From assembly GCF_000375425.1 (NCBI RefSeq), contig NZ_AQXG01000006.1, forward strand, positions 115,076 to 179,075: a stretch of DNA of 64,000 nt, written 5' to 3'. The stretch comes from Gracilimonas tropica DSM 19535. Its GTDB lineage: Bacteria > Bacteroidota > Rhodothermia > Balneolales > Balneolaceae. Numbering within the stretch: position 1 is the first letter of the stretch; each line of letters begins with the position of its first letter. Positions 18,761 through 28,257 of this stretch are shown piece by piece. Both the position numbers and the translations under genes were made by a program. Under the pieces are notes generated by a model that worked only from the letters and a program-made list of their open reading frames with translations, did not search any database and was not told the origin of the DNA.

Positions 18761-19462
18761 AGGCAGGAAAGCTGGATGATCGTCCAGCACTTAACTTTTA
18801 TTTCTTTGAGCAAATGAACCATCTGACGGATAACTCGTCTGATGGTGGCTATTGAGGCTTTACTATTTCACTGTATTCGAGATAGAATTCATCCTTTGTT
18901 GTCACCCTGAGCGCATTTATAATTGAACTAAGGCGATAAGGAATTACGCGAAGGGTCTCAATTGCCGGATTGTACTATAGTTTGAGACCTTACATTGATC
19001 TAATGGATCCGGAGCCATCAAACCGTTATCTAAAAATAAAAGTTAAGTGCTGGAAGGAAAGTCCGGACACCAACAGGCATCGTGCTCCCCGATTCGGTTC
19101 AGCCGGCGAAGGGGAGGCTTCCCGTTAGGAATGGCGGGATGACAGACAGTGCAACAGAAAACAAACCGCCACAGCGCGGAGCGCTGGAAATTCCAAGTCG
19201 CAAGTTCCAATTACCTAATATTCTGCACAAAAATGGAATTTGAATAATCGGCCCTTGGAGTTTCTAACGCTCCGCGTTGGGGTAAGGGTGAAAAGGTGAG
19301 GTAAGAGCTCACCGCCCCAAGGGTGACTGCGGGGGCACGGAAAACCTCGCGAGGTGCAAGTTCATGCAGATGGTATACACCGCTTGTTGTGACGCCATCG
19401 GGTGGAATGCGATAGATAAATGATCATCCTCGACAGAATCCGGCTTACAGGCTTTCCTGCCT
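18761..19462 (+). ncRNA. rnpB: RNase P RNA (class A) with giant P3 insertion
   Basis: The catalytic core is clear: GGAAAGTCCGGAC (19056-19068), ACAGAAAAC, GGTAAGGGTGAAAAGGT, AGAGCTCACC, GAGGTGCAAG and GACAGAATCCGGCTTA. P1 is GGCAGGAAAGC (18762-18772) with GCTTTCCTGCC near 19451-19461, and P2 is GATGATC with GATCATC. P3 is a perfect 20-bp helix, 18784-18803 with 19034-19053, enclosing about 230 nt that contain hairpins. P12 is also lengthened (CGCGGAGCG with CGCTCCGCG). At about 700 nt the RNA is far longer than the usual 350-450. A strong terminator follows. Confidence 0.93.
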
Positions 19463-19473
19463 GAATTTACATG

Positions 19474-19510
19474 AAAACCCCGCTCTTTTGTAGAGTGGGG
19501 TTTTGTTTTA
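19474..19510 (+). terminator. Rho-independent terminator of rnpB
   Basis: AAAACCCCGCTC and GAGTGGGGTTTT pair around TTTTGTA, with the T-rich tail TTTTGTTTT. It lies 12 nt after the rnpB P1 helix. Confidence 0.9.
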
Positions 19511-19516
19511 CTGACC

Positions 19517-19765
19517 TTACCTTTTTACTGCATGCTTTCTAAAAAGGTTGACAAGATCTTCTTTCGAGATGCCCTTCTCTAAAAAATTAAGAACTAAATC
19601 AGCTAGTTCCAGATCATTAGGTATTCACTATTGAAGCTTGCTTTGGGGCATCAGCGCACGCTTGTACGTTTTGCTTTTCCCGAATACCTGAGCCTCCCCG
19701 TGCCTTTTGGATCTCTTGCCCATGAATGAATAGAATGTCTTCCAAAGTTAGAAAGGAAGGATTTA
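19517..19765 (-). pseudogene. doc: Doc/Fic-family toxin remnant
   Basis: Two minus-strand pieces match the intact Doc cassette gene at 62439-62831. The 5' piece (about 19765-19620) reads PSFLTLEDILFIHGQEIQKA and ACADAPKQAS, then hits a stop. The 3' piece (about 19620-19517) in another frame reads LELADLVLNFLEKGISKEDL. Roughly 50 codons between them, including the Fic HPFxDGNKR active site, are deleted. The start codon is lost at the junction with the IS110 remnant. It begins right after the rnpB terminator, so it is likely the end cassette of the former array. Confidence 0.85.
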
Positions 19766-20091
19766 CCCGATTTTCTACGAGCCGGGAGTTTGCCTGCTTT
19801 GCCGGTAGCGCACCGTTTCCGCATCAGTCCGGAGATCACCGGAGTCCGGACCGGGTCAGCCGGTGGCGATGCGCCCGAATGAAGACACTGCTGCTCAATG
19901 GTGTACACTCAGCGATCCAGTACGATCCCGAAATCGGGGCCTATTTCCGGCGCAAATGCGCTGAAGGCAAACATCCCCGAAGTGTAAAGAATGCGGTGGT
20001 GTGTAAATTAATCTACCGGGCATTTGCCGTGATAAAACGAGGAACCCCGTATGTGAAAATCTATGAACATGAAATGACGGGAATCTCTTGA
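19755..20091 (+). pseudogene. IS110-family transposase, 3' remnant
   Basis: The in-frame C-terminal part of an IS110/IS116/IS902 transposase is readable: FSTSREFACFAGSAPFPHQS, MKTLLLNGVHSAIQYDPEIG, then CKLIYRAFAVIKRGTPYV and a stop at 20089-20091. The N-terminal DEDD catalytic half is missing; the sequence abuts the Doc remnant instead. About 23 nt of probable IS tail follow before the prophage target site. The segment between HQS and MKTLL looks degraded. Confidence 0.8.
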
Positions 20092-20114
20092 TATAGTCTT
20101 AGAATACGCGGAGA

Positions 20115-20119
20115 TTATG
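20115..20119. repeat. Left copy of the 5-bp target duplication TTATG
   Basis: TTATG directly precedes the prophage terminus TATAACTCGCG. The same 5 bp follow the right terminus at 59667-59671. A 5-bp duplication is characteristic of Mu-type transposition. Confidence 0.85.
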
Positions 20120-20167
20120 TATAACTCGCGAAATGGTTTGAGAATTTGAGTTATTTGGTTTGAGAAT
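20120..20167. repeat. Prophage late-end terminus with two MuA-type end sites
   Basis: TGGTTTGAGAAT occurs at 20134-20145 and 20156-20167, 22 bp apart, in direct orientation. The outer copy lies 14 nt from the terminal TATAA. They are inverted relative to the copies at 59505-59516 and 59641-59652, as expected for transposase binding sites. Confidence 0.85.
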
Positions 20168-20170
20168 AAT

Positions 20171-20189
20171 TTACTAAACGATTTAGTAA
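20171..20189. promoter_or_regulatory. Palindrome TTACTAAACGATTTAGTAA
   Basis: Perfect 8-bp arms TTACTAAA/TTTAGTAA flank CGA. A near-identical 15-mer lies at 38629-38643 between the two divergent structural operons, so this may be an operator for a phage regulator. Here it sits just inside the late end. Confidence 0.45.
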
Positions 20190-20190
20190 G

Positions 20191-20220
20191 AAAAAGAGGG
20201 TAACCCGAAGGTTACTCTCT
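20191..20220 (-). terminator. Terminator of the late tail operon
   Basis: On the minus strand AGAGTAACC and GGTTACCCTCT-type arms (AGAGTAACCttcgGGTTACCCTCT) form a hairpin with a TTCG tetraloop followed by TTTTTC. It ends transcription of the long minus-strand structural operon before the prophage end. Confidence 0.85.
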
Positions 20221-20805
20221 CTCCTTAGAAGCTACGAAATCCATCTCTTCAAAGTCGGCGTCTTTCGGAGCATTGAGCATAAAGCTGAGATTGGCACGTT
20301 GCTTTGCTGTTACCTCGGCTGGAATGGTCTTATAGTCTACCATGTACCAGTCGATCGATTCATCGATAACACGCTGAAGTATTTCCTTGTTGAGCCGATC
20401 GATCTTCTCCTGAGCGGCAATAGCCTTCTTGTACTTTTCATTGAGCTTTCGAAGCTCCCGGCCAAAACGAACTTTATCCTCAATATTTACGATCTCTGAA
20501 GTGCCGTTTTGCAACCTCCGTTCCTGGGCTCCACATTCCTGGGCAAGCTGATAGCGCTTATTCTGATACTCTAAATATTCCTCATCAGGATCATGCTGAG
20601 CCTTCTCAATTGCTCGCTTAATAGCAGATAGCTTACTTAAGTTTCGATCTACGCCATGCACAAATTTAGCCGTCTTAGCATTAGTTGGCTTCAAGTGGCC
20701 AACTGCGTTTAAGTGCTGGTTGTATTTCAAGATATCATTTGCAGTAAGTGATTTATCATCATTATTTACTACTATCTTTTGGGTTTCTTCTTTTTTCTTT
20801 GTCAT
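20212..20805 (-). CDS. Prophage protein of unknown function, coiled-coil
   Basis: 197 residues, highly charged, with a long predicted helical middle (about 55-160, LSKLSAIKRAIEKA and LRKLNEKYKKAIAAQEKIDR). It is the last gene of the tail operon, beyond the fibre and the nucleotidyltransferase-fold gene. That place often holds fibre chaperones or cargo genes. No domain is recognised. Its leader AACCCACCTAATC directly before ATG is shared with the genes starting at 50713 and 55997. Confidence 0.75.
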   Translation of the reverse strand: MTKKKEETQKIVVNNDDKSLTANDILKYNQHLNAVGHLKPTNAKTAKFVHGVDRNLSKLSAIKRAIEKAQHDPDEEYLEYQNKRYQLAQECGAQERRLQNGTSEIVNIEDKVRFGRELRKLNEKYKKAIAAQEKIDRLNKEILQRVIDESIDWYMVDYKTIPAEVTAKQRANLSFMLNAPKDADFEEMDFVASKERE

Positions 20806-20807
20806 GA

Positions 20808-21302
20808 TTAGGTGGGTTTAATATAAATTAAAAGGGGTTTTAAGTGATCTTTAATACGGACACATTTTGCCCGATCATAAGTGATCAACATCGGTTGCCC
20901 CTGGGTTGTTAGATTAAAATTAAAAGGTATAGTATCGCCAGGCTCTTTATTGTGAAGCCGGCGGTTAATAAGGTCATAATATGGTACAAGGAATCCGAGA
21001 TCGGAGCGCTGCCAGGATGGAACCCAGTCAGCAATGAATTTTATATCAAATGACAAACCAAATTCAGCGCAAAGTAAGCGACTCATCTGAGCCAGATCTG
21101 ATTGGGAAAATTCTTCAGTGGCCGGAACTACTAAATCGACATCATGGATAGATTCTAAACCAAAACAAATAGAGCCAACCAAGTAAATCTCGGCCGGATC
21201 TACCGAAAAATTCAACAGTACTGACCTAATCTTATCTTCGAGCCGATTCAATTCAGTGACTGTAAAATCTTCTATTCTTGATGGTAACTTTACTTCACGC
21301 AT
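20808..21302 (-). CDS. Nucleotidyltransferase-fold protein (MNT-like), prophage cargo
   Basis: 164 residues. VGSICFGLESIHDVDLVV has the Pol-beta-type pattern GS-X10-DxD, and FDIKFI supplies a candidate third Asp. The rest is small and lacks a recognisable partner domain. Minimal nucleotidyltransferases are known as AMPylating antitoxins (MntA) or tRNA and antibiotic modifiers; which applies here is unknown, and no HEPN partner is adjacent. It starts within the last 13 nt of the fibre gene, so it is translated with the tail operon. Confidence 0.7.
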   Translation of the reverse strand: MREVKLPSRIEDFTVTELNRLEDKIRSVLLNFSVDPAEIYLVGSICFGLESIHDVDLVVPATEEFSQSDLAQMSRLLCAEFGLSFDIKFIADWVPSWQRSDLGFLVPYYDLINRRLHNKEPGDTIPFNFNLTTQGQPMLITYDRAKCVRIKDHLKPLLIYIKPT

Positions 21303-24300
21303 AACACCTTCTCCGTTCCGGATCCCCCGAGTTCGGTTGCTGTTTGAGTGTAAAGCTCTCCATTCTGAACATAAGTTGGACTGGAAGGAAGGCTATCAAA
21401 ATTGATATTAGATTCTCCAATTAATCTTAGGACTGTGTCACGAAGCTGAATTGTGGAATTGTCAAATTCACTCAACATAGATTGAACCTTCAGTCCATCT
21501 TGCCCAACTCGGAAATAACTAAATTGTGAACGCATGATTTGAAAGCCACCATGAATCAACTCCGTCATTGGCAGGCTTTCAATTAAGGTTACTTTCGTCT
21601 CGCCCTGATAATATTCGTTTGAGTCCAAGAACTGCCGGCCACCCCTAAAGGTTACTATCCTAATACCTACCGTTGATGAGCTTACAGGCACGTTTATTGA
21701 ATAACCTTGCTGCCATCCACCCTCAAGTGCAATCTCACGGCGGGGAAGTATGACATCTGCACCATTATCAGCAACGGTGGAAGCCGGAGTATAGGCATAT
21801 CCTTCCCATCCCGAACCGTTGTCTATCTCTATTCTTATATAGGGTATCCAGGTAGCATTTGGATCCGGAGATGGATCGGATCCGTTAGCTACATCAAATT
21901 TGATAATCAATTGATGCTGACGATTATCATTGGCCGGAAATGAATCCGGGAATAATGAATTATCAGTAAATTCGCAGCTTGTTGAGTTTTCAGATGATGT
22001 CTCAAGCTCTAAAGAGCTAAATACATCATCATTAAATAATTCTGAGCTTGTTGTGGCAAAGGCATCTTTATTCTCAACATTTACGGTAGTATATAAACTG
22101 GAGCTTATCTTCTTACGGAGCCGGAAGCTCATATTGCCACTACTATTATTCTCGATAGCTCCTGAGCCTGTTTCCTTCCGAATAGCTCCACCCGTGAAGG
22201 CCCACCCCGCAGCAGTCACAGCACTATTATTCCAGGTGAAGATTCCGGAGCCGAGCGAGCCGGCGTTATCTGCCGTCCTCCAAAAATCACTGCCGGCCTG
22301 GAAGTTGAAGACGCTGCTTTGGATCTCCGCATTCGTCCCATCCCAAAGGAATCCTGCCGAGAGGTTGCCGCCTGCATCCATCGTGCCTGCTCGGAAATGA
22401 CCGCTTGTGTTTGTGTAGAATCCTGTAGACTCTGCCGCTGTTAGCGATTGAGAAGCTGCCGAAACGCCTAATGCAAGGTAAGAATCGTTGAGGTAGAAGG
22501 TATCGGCCATGTTGGTGAAGTTTGCTCCATTGAGCGTAAGCGATCCATCCGTAACCGTTGCGTTTGTTGCGAACAGATCTCCAAAGAAGCCTTCCGTAGC
22601 CACAACGGTATTGGCTGAGATTACCCCTCCTGCATTAACTGACGGTGTTGTAAGTACACTTTTAACTTCATTATCATCAAGCCTGCGGCTCCAAATATGA
22701 AATTCATCAATGTCACCTCTGAAGTAGTTGTCTGTACCGCCTCTTTTAGCTCCCATGTATAAGAAAGATGTGGAACCCGTAGAAGTGAACCCACTTCCTT
22801 TGCTGTAAGAGGCGCTATTTCCATCGGAAAGGTCAAGTGTAATCGTCCCGTTTACTTTGCTATAACGAACTACGACCGTGTACCACGTGTCCATACTAAT
22901 GCTTTCGGTTGTAGACCGAACCACGCTGTTGTCATTGTATTCAGCCCTGAGTGTATAAGGGGCACTCCCGGCATCAATTAAAAGTGCAAATTGCCCAAAG
23001 GATGTGTCATATATATAACGCTCACCTGATGTTCCACCGCCAAGCCCCACAAACCGGAAGCTCACTGCAAAGGTAACTTCATCTTCACCGCTAAGATCAG
23101 TAAACGACCCACTGTAATAGTCGCCGTCCCAATAGCCACAATTTCCTGCAATTCCATCATTAAGGGTTAGGTTTGATCCTGTTAATGGGTAATTGTTAAG
23201 CGAGTCAAATCCATCAGCATTTTCAAAATGATAGCGAGCCACAAGATTTTGATCACTCACCCTCGGAAGGGAATTAACACTTAAGTTCGCCCCGTCAATG
23301 TCTACGCCTGACTGAATCTTGATGTTTCCTGAGCCTGTGTAGGTGATGCCTGTAGCGCTTCCGAATTGAAAGGCTCCGTTGTCGTACCAATGATCTCCGT
23401 TGCCTGAGTAGTATATGCCGTGCAGCCCCGTCCCGCCTACATCTTTCCCTATGGTCATAGGTGAAGAAGCGTTCACTGCCAGATAACCCGAAAAGGCTCC
23501 TTGATTACCTGCAATAGTGGGGCTTTGTATAGTTGTTTGGGTAATTTGTGAGCTTTCTATGTAGGTCGGAACATCCCCAAGTGCCGCAAGGTTTGTAGGG
23601 ATGTTCGATAGATTTGTGCCCCATGTTGCCCCTACAGTAGCGTTCGATTCAATGCCTGCAAGTTTAGCTCCTTCCGTTGAATTTATATCTGAAAGTGAAT
23701 CAGGAGTGTCATTAACCTGTTGATAGCCGATTGTTACAGAAGGCGCAAAAGTTACATTTCCTGCAGCATCCCATGCTATATTCCCACTTGCCAAAGCTCC
23801 TGAACCGTCATTCTGAATATAAGAAGTCCATGTGCTTCCTGAGTAGTACCCAAAGTGCGTAGCCGATGCAAACAAGCCTGAACCGCTCGGGGTATCCGCA
23901 AATCGAACAGGAATGTTGTCAACATTGCTTTCCCAATCTACACTATCCGAGGTTGCCAGCGCCCCTGCATCACTGAAATTCCCGATGCCGCTTCCGCTTA
24001 TAATGCTTAGGCTGCCTGATGTAAACTGAGCCTTTACCGTGCCTGTGCTGTCCAAAAATCGGATGCCGTTTGTAGCATCAATAGTAAGGTGGTCGCTATT
24101 CTCATCTCCAAATCCCGCACCGTAGGTGTCGGTTGTGTAGTTGTACCACCCCTTCATGTTGCCCGTTACCGCACGAACATCAATATCATTATAACCTGTT
24201 CCTGTTCGCTCCATATAGGCGGTAGTCGGCCCTGATGTAGATACGCCCGTCTTAAGGGAATTAATGGCATACATGTCAATGAATCCATTGCCCGTAGTGC

Positions 24301-27300
24301 CTGTATTGAAGATCCCGTCGCCCTCTGCCCATGCATTAGCGCCCGAGCCATCAAGGTTACGAATCACATCATAGGTATAAGTGCCGTCTCCGTTATCAGT
24401 AGCAACCGAATTCACCCGCATAAACTCAACCTGAAGCTCTTTCTCAAGGTGAATCACATCTCCGTTGTTCAGGTTATTGTAACGAACCGTAATAGTGGTG
24501 TCGGATGTGCTAATCGCCTGATCAAGAATATTCCCAAGCCCGACATTGAAGCGACCGCCTTGCGTTACCCTGCGTTCGGACACGGTCATAAGCTCAACAT
24601 ACAGTTCGGCGATGTGACCTGTCAAAAACTTCTTATTAACCGATCCAAGGTTAGATGTATAATTCACTTCAGGGTATATATCATCCGACACGGTAAGCAA
24701 CGAATCAAACGTCTTAGCCCCGTAAATGCTCTGCGCTGATGTCGTTATAACTCCCCTTTGACCGTTGCCGTGGTCAGCAATCGAAAGCGCAAAAGCTCGG
24801 TCAGAGGTTAGGTTTACAGGCGTTTCCGTGTCAAAAGATAAGGCATCATCAGTAGTGAATTGTAGGGTTCGGTCTGCTCGTACAGGGTGTGAGGTGGTTG
24901 TGGCTTGATTGGCAAGTATTACGTTGTTATTGAAGGTAGCCACATCATCTACTACTAACGTGCCTGAAAAGTCTGCATTAACGCCAAAGAAGTTACGAGA
25001 GGAGTCTATTACGGTGGTGCCTGAGATTTTGTAATTTTGTGAAATATTAATAGAACCATTGACTTCCAACTTTTCGCCTGCAATACCGTTAACGCCTATG
25101 CCTACATTCCCACTATCTCTAACAATAAAAATGTGAGGATAAACAGTTCCTGTTGAGCCGTCTATATTTGGATAATCAGTTTCTGTTCCACCCCACAGCC
25201 CAAGACCCTCCTCACCACCAATTCCAGTTGGATTAGCTACTGTTAGCCCGTAAAAGAAATCAGGATCAGAACTATTTCTGTGATTAAATGATAATGCTTT
25301 AGTTTGCCTGATTCCATTTAAAAAACTAATCTCATAATAATAATCGCTTCTATTTACCCCCACCCTATTAAAATCTGCATCTCCACTCCCATCCACCGTA
25401 GCATTACCTGAATTAACAAGGGTGCCGTTTGCATCTGCATATACAATACCACCATTTGTTAGACCTGCATCGGTGAAAGATGAGCCTGTAATTGCACCAG
25501 CACTTAAACTATTACTTCCAATGTCAATATCACCAAAGCCACTTGTGATAGAGCCTGATTGGATAGCTCCTGTGAGGTTTATGTTCGCAGCACTTACATT
25601 CCTGCTTCCATCCACAAAAGAAGCCCCGCCCACATTAAACCCGCTTGCAAAGTTATGAACAGCGTTCACCGTTCGCGCCACATTCACATGCATGTAAATC
25701 TGGTGGTCGTCATCACCCAGACCGCTAAGCTGGCCGTGGTCGGTTATAATGTTGCTGTCTACGTAGTTTTTATTCGCGGCATCGTAAGCATTCACCGGGT
25801 CAGCTACATCCTGAATGGCAATGTTATTACCCACACTCCCCGAACTCAACGTCAACCCGTTAAAAGCAAAGCTCTCAATAGCCACCCCACCCGAAGCGTT
25901 GCTAATGCCCGAGCCGGTTATGGAGAGGTTGCCTGCTGTAAGGCCATTACTAAAATTATGCTGAGCTGTAATGTTCCGAGCAAGACTTGTATGGACATAT
26001 TGGCTGTGGTCATCATCACTTAAACCTGCTAACTGCCCGTGATCAGTGATTCTGTTATCATCAACCCATTTTCTTGTAGCCGCGTCTTGATCATTAACAG
26101 GATCGGCAAGATTGGTTATTCGGTTGCCACCTAAATTGGCATTGCCATTTAGCGTTATTCCTGCAAAGGTCGGCGAGTTAGTGGTAGCAATCGGCTGTGG
26201 AAGATCCAGCTCGCCGGCGCCATTCAGCAGAAGCTTATTGGTGAACTTCATTCCAATGATGAAGTCATCGTTCAAGGCGGGAGATTGCACGGTAATAGGT
26301 GCGGTCGGTACGGCTTCTATACCAGCCAGGTATGCACCAATATTTGCGGCCGAAGATCCGCCGGAAGAACTACTGCCTGCAGAGCTTACACTGTCTCCGG
26401 TTTCAGAATTTTCATCACCATAAACCTCTTCTATTAAAATACCGGTGTCATCATATATTGCCTGGCCGGCATAAACATCAACCTGTCCGGTACCGAGCGT
26501 CCATTTATACTCCAGAGGAATTAGATTGATCGTACTACCATCTTTATAGTCAAATTCAATGGTGTTAAGTTCAGAGGGCAGGTAATGCTTCCTGGTTTGT
26601 AATGATGAATACTCAATCTCTTCAGCATTCATCATAGCTAACCGGTCTACTACAGATTGGGGATTGAGGCCTGAGTATGCAAATGGTTCATGATAGATCT
26701 CAGAAGCCTTTACCCAGTTATCCGCCTGATCAAGATACTCATATACATGATTTTGACCGTAAGGATCTATACTACCTACCCCAAAGGTTAAACTTCTTTT
26801 CTCGGCCGAAGCATTTGAGGTAGTACCAATCGTGGTCTTGGACTTACGTGGTGAGTCGAGGTTAAAGCTCACGTCACATGAATTGATGTATGTACTGCCC
26901 CAGGCTGTTTCCCCTGATGTTAAATTCTTAAAGAGAAATTCAACTTCAAGATACCCCGTCTTATTCTCAGGAGGATTAAAATGCAACTCTTTATTGACCA
27001 ATAAAGGGGAGCCATTTTCCACGGAGTCATAAAACCGAAGTGCTGCACTGAGATCTGTCCAGGTTAAATCGTCCTTCAGGTAATGGGTAGTTCCGTCAAA
27101 GGCATGAAATACAACATTAAGATATTGGATGGACCGGGTCTCCTGGAACGTATCAAGCTCAAGATTAACCTCAAAGAACAGGTTGATAGTATCAACAGCT
27201 GTACCTGGGGTATTAGTTAATGCCTGGCCTGTAGTCTGACGAAGGTAGGGAGTTGGAGAATTTGAAGCCTGCTTCGCCAGATTAATAAGAATGCCATATT

Positions 27301-28252
27301 CATCCTCTGTAACAAACACCTGGTTGAGTTTTTTTTCCCAGCCCGGAATTTCATTTGTAGCTTTTTTTGAATCCTGAAGATCCGGATTTAGAAAAATCTC
27401 ATCGCCAATCAAAAAGGTCGATTTAAACTCTTTTAAACCGGCTTTAAAATCAGCTTTAGGCTTTTCATAAACCTGATCGGAATTCAGCGCTGTTTTCCAG
27501 TTCCTGGATAATACAGCCCCATCTGAGAGTTTTACTCCGGGGATGTTTGCCGTAGGATTAATTCGAATCCTTCGCTCAATAAAAGTCCAGGTAGTACCAT
27601 CCTGATATAGCTGCAGGTTAAATTTGTCGCAGAAGTTTCGAAGTACTTCAAGGTAAGAAGGAAGTTCATCACCTTCTTTAAATCGGGCAAAGTCCTTTTC
27701 ATTAAGCCGGTAGCCAAGAGGAAATGTTTCTTTATTATCAAGAGATCGCCATTCGGAATAGAAATGAATATCAAATTCCAAGCCCAGGGCTTGAAAGATA
27801 TCCGCTAAAAAATCTTTTAATTCTACATCAATATCCTGTGGACTATAAATCTCATCTTCCAGAAAGCCTATTCCGGTAGTTGCAATTAAATCAACCGTAG
27901 CAGACTGTTCATAATATTCATACGACCGGGAGGGCAGGTATAAAAATAGCTCGTAGAGTGTAGATGCACCGTCTTTAACTACGAGTTTAAAATCTCGCTT
28001 CCGGCGGTTTTTTAACTTCTCCCTTAACCCGAATTCGTCTCTTATTGAGAACTGAATTTGAATTGGGTTAAATGGATACAGTATATCGTTCTGCCGGCTG
28101 CCGGATATCATTACCGGAGAACCTTCAATTCCGATCGGATCGGTAGCCGCAACCCCGCCCAGCTCATGGATCTCGAAATCCCACAACTCTTTACTTCCCG
28201 CGGCTGTGCGGTCAAGTATCTGAACTTTCTCTGTTGCGATACGGGTGTACAT
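21290..28252 (-). CDS. Giant tail hub/fibre protein (2320 residues)
   Basis: The N-terminal part (about 1-270) resembles a baseplate hub or tail-associated protein: KDFKLVVKDGASTLYELFLY and EVLRNFCDKFNLQLYQDGTTW. A long fibre region follows with two DHGQL-type repeats (ITDHGQLAGLSDDDH near residue 735 and ITDHGQLSGLGDDDH near 837) and many Gly/Asn-rich beta repeats. A concanavalin/LamG-like domain (about 1675-1870, with YHFENADGFDS, GDIDEFHIWSRRL) is inserted. The C-terminal part forms further beta structure. It probably joins the tail tip to host surface binding. It is unusually long for one tail protein. Confidence 0.85.
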   Translation of the reverse strand: MYTRIATEKVQILDRTAAGSKELWDFEIHELGGVAATDPIGIEGSPVMISGSRQNDILYPFNPIQIQFSIRDEFGLREKLKNRRKRDFKLVVKDGASTLYELFLYLPSRSYEYYEQSATVDLIATTGIGFLEDEIYSPQDIDVELKDFLADIFQALGLEFDIHFYSEWRSLDNKETFPLGYRLNEKDFARFKEGDELPSYLEVLRNFCDKFNLQLYQDGTTWTFIERRIRINPTANIPGVKLSDGAVLSRNWKTALNSDQVYEKPKADFKAGLKEFKSTFLIGDEIFLNPDLQDSKKATNEIPGWEKKLNQVFVTEDEYGILINLAKQASNSPTPYLRQTTGQALTNTPGTAVDTINLFFEVNLELDTFQETRSIQYLNVVFHAFDGTTHYLKDDLTWTDLSAALRFYDSVENGSPLLVNKELHFNPPENKTGYLEVEFLFKNLTSGETAWGSTYINSCDVSFNLDSPRKSKTTIGTTSNASAEKRSLTFGVGSIDPYGQNHVYEYLDQADNWVKASEIYHEPFAYSGLNPQSVVDRLAMMNAEEIEYSSLQTRKHYLPSELNTIEFDYKDGSTINLIPLEYKWTLGTGQVDVYAGQAIYDDTGILIEEVYGDENSETGDSVSSAGSSSSGGSSAANIGAYLAGIEAVPTAPITVQSPALNDDFIIGMKFTNKLLLNGAGELDLPQPIATTNSPTFAGITLNGNANLGGNRITNLADPVNDQDAATRKWVDDNRITDHGQLAGLSDDDHSQYVHTSLARNITAQHNFSNGLTAGNLSITGSGISNASGGVAIESFAFNGLTLSSGSVGNNIAIQDVADPVNAYDAANKNYVDSNIITDHGQLSGLGDDDHQIYMHVNVARTVNAVHNFASGFNVGGASFVDGSRNVSAANINLTGAIQSGSITSGFGDIDIGSNSLSAGAITGSSFTDAGLTNGGIVYADANGTLVNSGNATVDGSGDADFNRVGVNRSDYYYEISFLNGIRQTKALSFNHRNSSDPDFFYGLTVANPTGIGGEEGLGLWGGTETDYPNIDGSTGTVYPHIFIVRDSGNVGIGVNGIAGEKLEVNGSINISQNYKISGTTVIDSSRNFFGVNADFSGTLVVDDVATFNNNVILANQATTTSHPVRADRTLQFTTDDALSFDTETPVNLTSDRAFALSIADHGNGQRGVITTSAQSIYGAKTFDSLLTVSDDIYPEVNYTSNLGSVNKKFLTGHIAELYVELMTVSERRVTQGGRFNVGLGNILDQAISTSDTTITVRYNNLNNGDVIHLEKELQVEFMRVNSVATDNGDGTYTYDVIRNLDGSGANAWAEGDGIFNTGTTGNGFIDMYAINSLKTGVSTSGPTTAYMERTGTGYNDIDVRAVTGNMKGWYNYTTDTYGAGFGDENSDHLTIDATNGIRFLDSTGTVKAQFTSGSLSIISGSGIGNFSDAGALATSDSVDWESNVDNIPVRFADTPSGSGLFASATHFGYYSGSTWTSYIQNDGSGALASGNIAWDAAGNVTFAPSVTIGYQQVNDTPDSLSDINSTEGAKLAGIESNATVGATWGTNLSNIPTNLAALGDVPTYIESSQITQTTIQSPTIAGNQGAFSGYLAVNASSPMTIGKDVGGTGLHGIYYSGNGDHWYDNGAFQFGSATGITYTGSGNIKIQSGVDIDGANLSVNSLPRVSDQNLVARYHFENADGFDSLNNYPLTGSNLTLNDGIAGNCGYWDGDYYSGSFTDLSGEDEVTFAVSFRFVGLGGGTSGERYIYDTSFGQFALLIDAGSAPYTLRAEYNDNSVVRSTTESISMDTWYTVVVRYSKVNGTITLDLSDGNSASYSKGSGFTSTGSTSFLYMGAKRGGTDNYFRGDIDEFHIWSRRLDDNEVKSVLTTPSVNAGGVISANTVVATEGFFGDLFATNATVTDGSLTLNGANFTNMADTFYLNDSYLALGVSAASQSLTAAESTGFYTNTSGHFRAGTMDAGGNLSAGFLWDGTNAEIQSSVFNFQAGSDFWRTADNAGSLGSGIFTWNNSAVTAAGWAFTGGAIRKETGSGAIENNSSGNMSFRLRKKISSSLYTTVNVENKDAFATTSSELFNDDVFSSLELETSSENSTSCEFTDNSLFPDSFPANDNRQHQLIIKFDVANGSDPSPDPNATWIPYIRIEIDNGSGWEGYAYTPASTVADNGADVILPRREIALEGGWQQGYSINVPVSSSTVGIRIVTFRGGRQFLDSNEYYQGETKVTLIESLPMTELIHGGFQIMRSQFSYFRVGQDGLKVQSMLSEFDNSTIQLRDTVLRLIGESNINFDSLPSSPTYVQNGELYTQTATELGGSGTEKVLCVK

Positions 28253-28257
28253 CGTAT

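Noticed and set aside
18608-18790. 60-residue minus-strand frame with SFSRKRES
   Set aside because: It is translation of a REP-like palindrome and runs into rnpB; no start context or homology.
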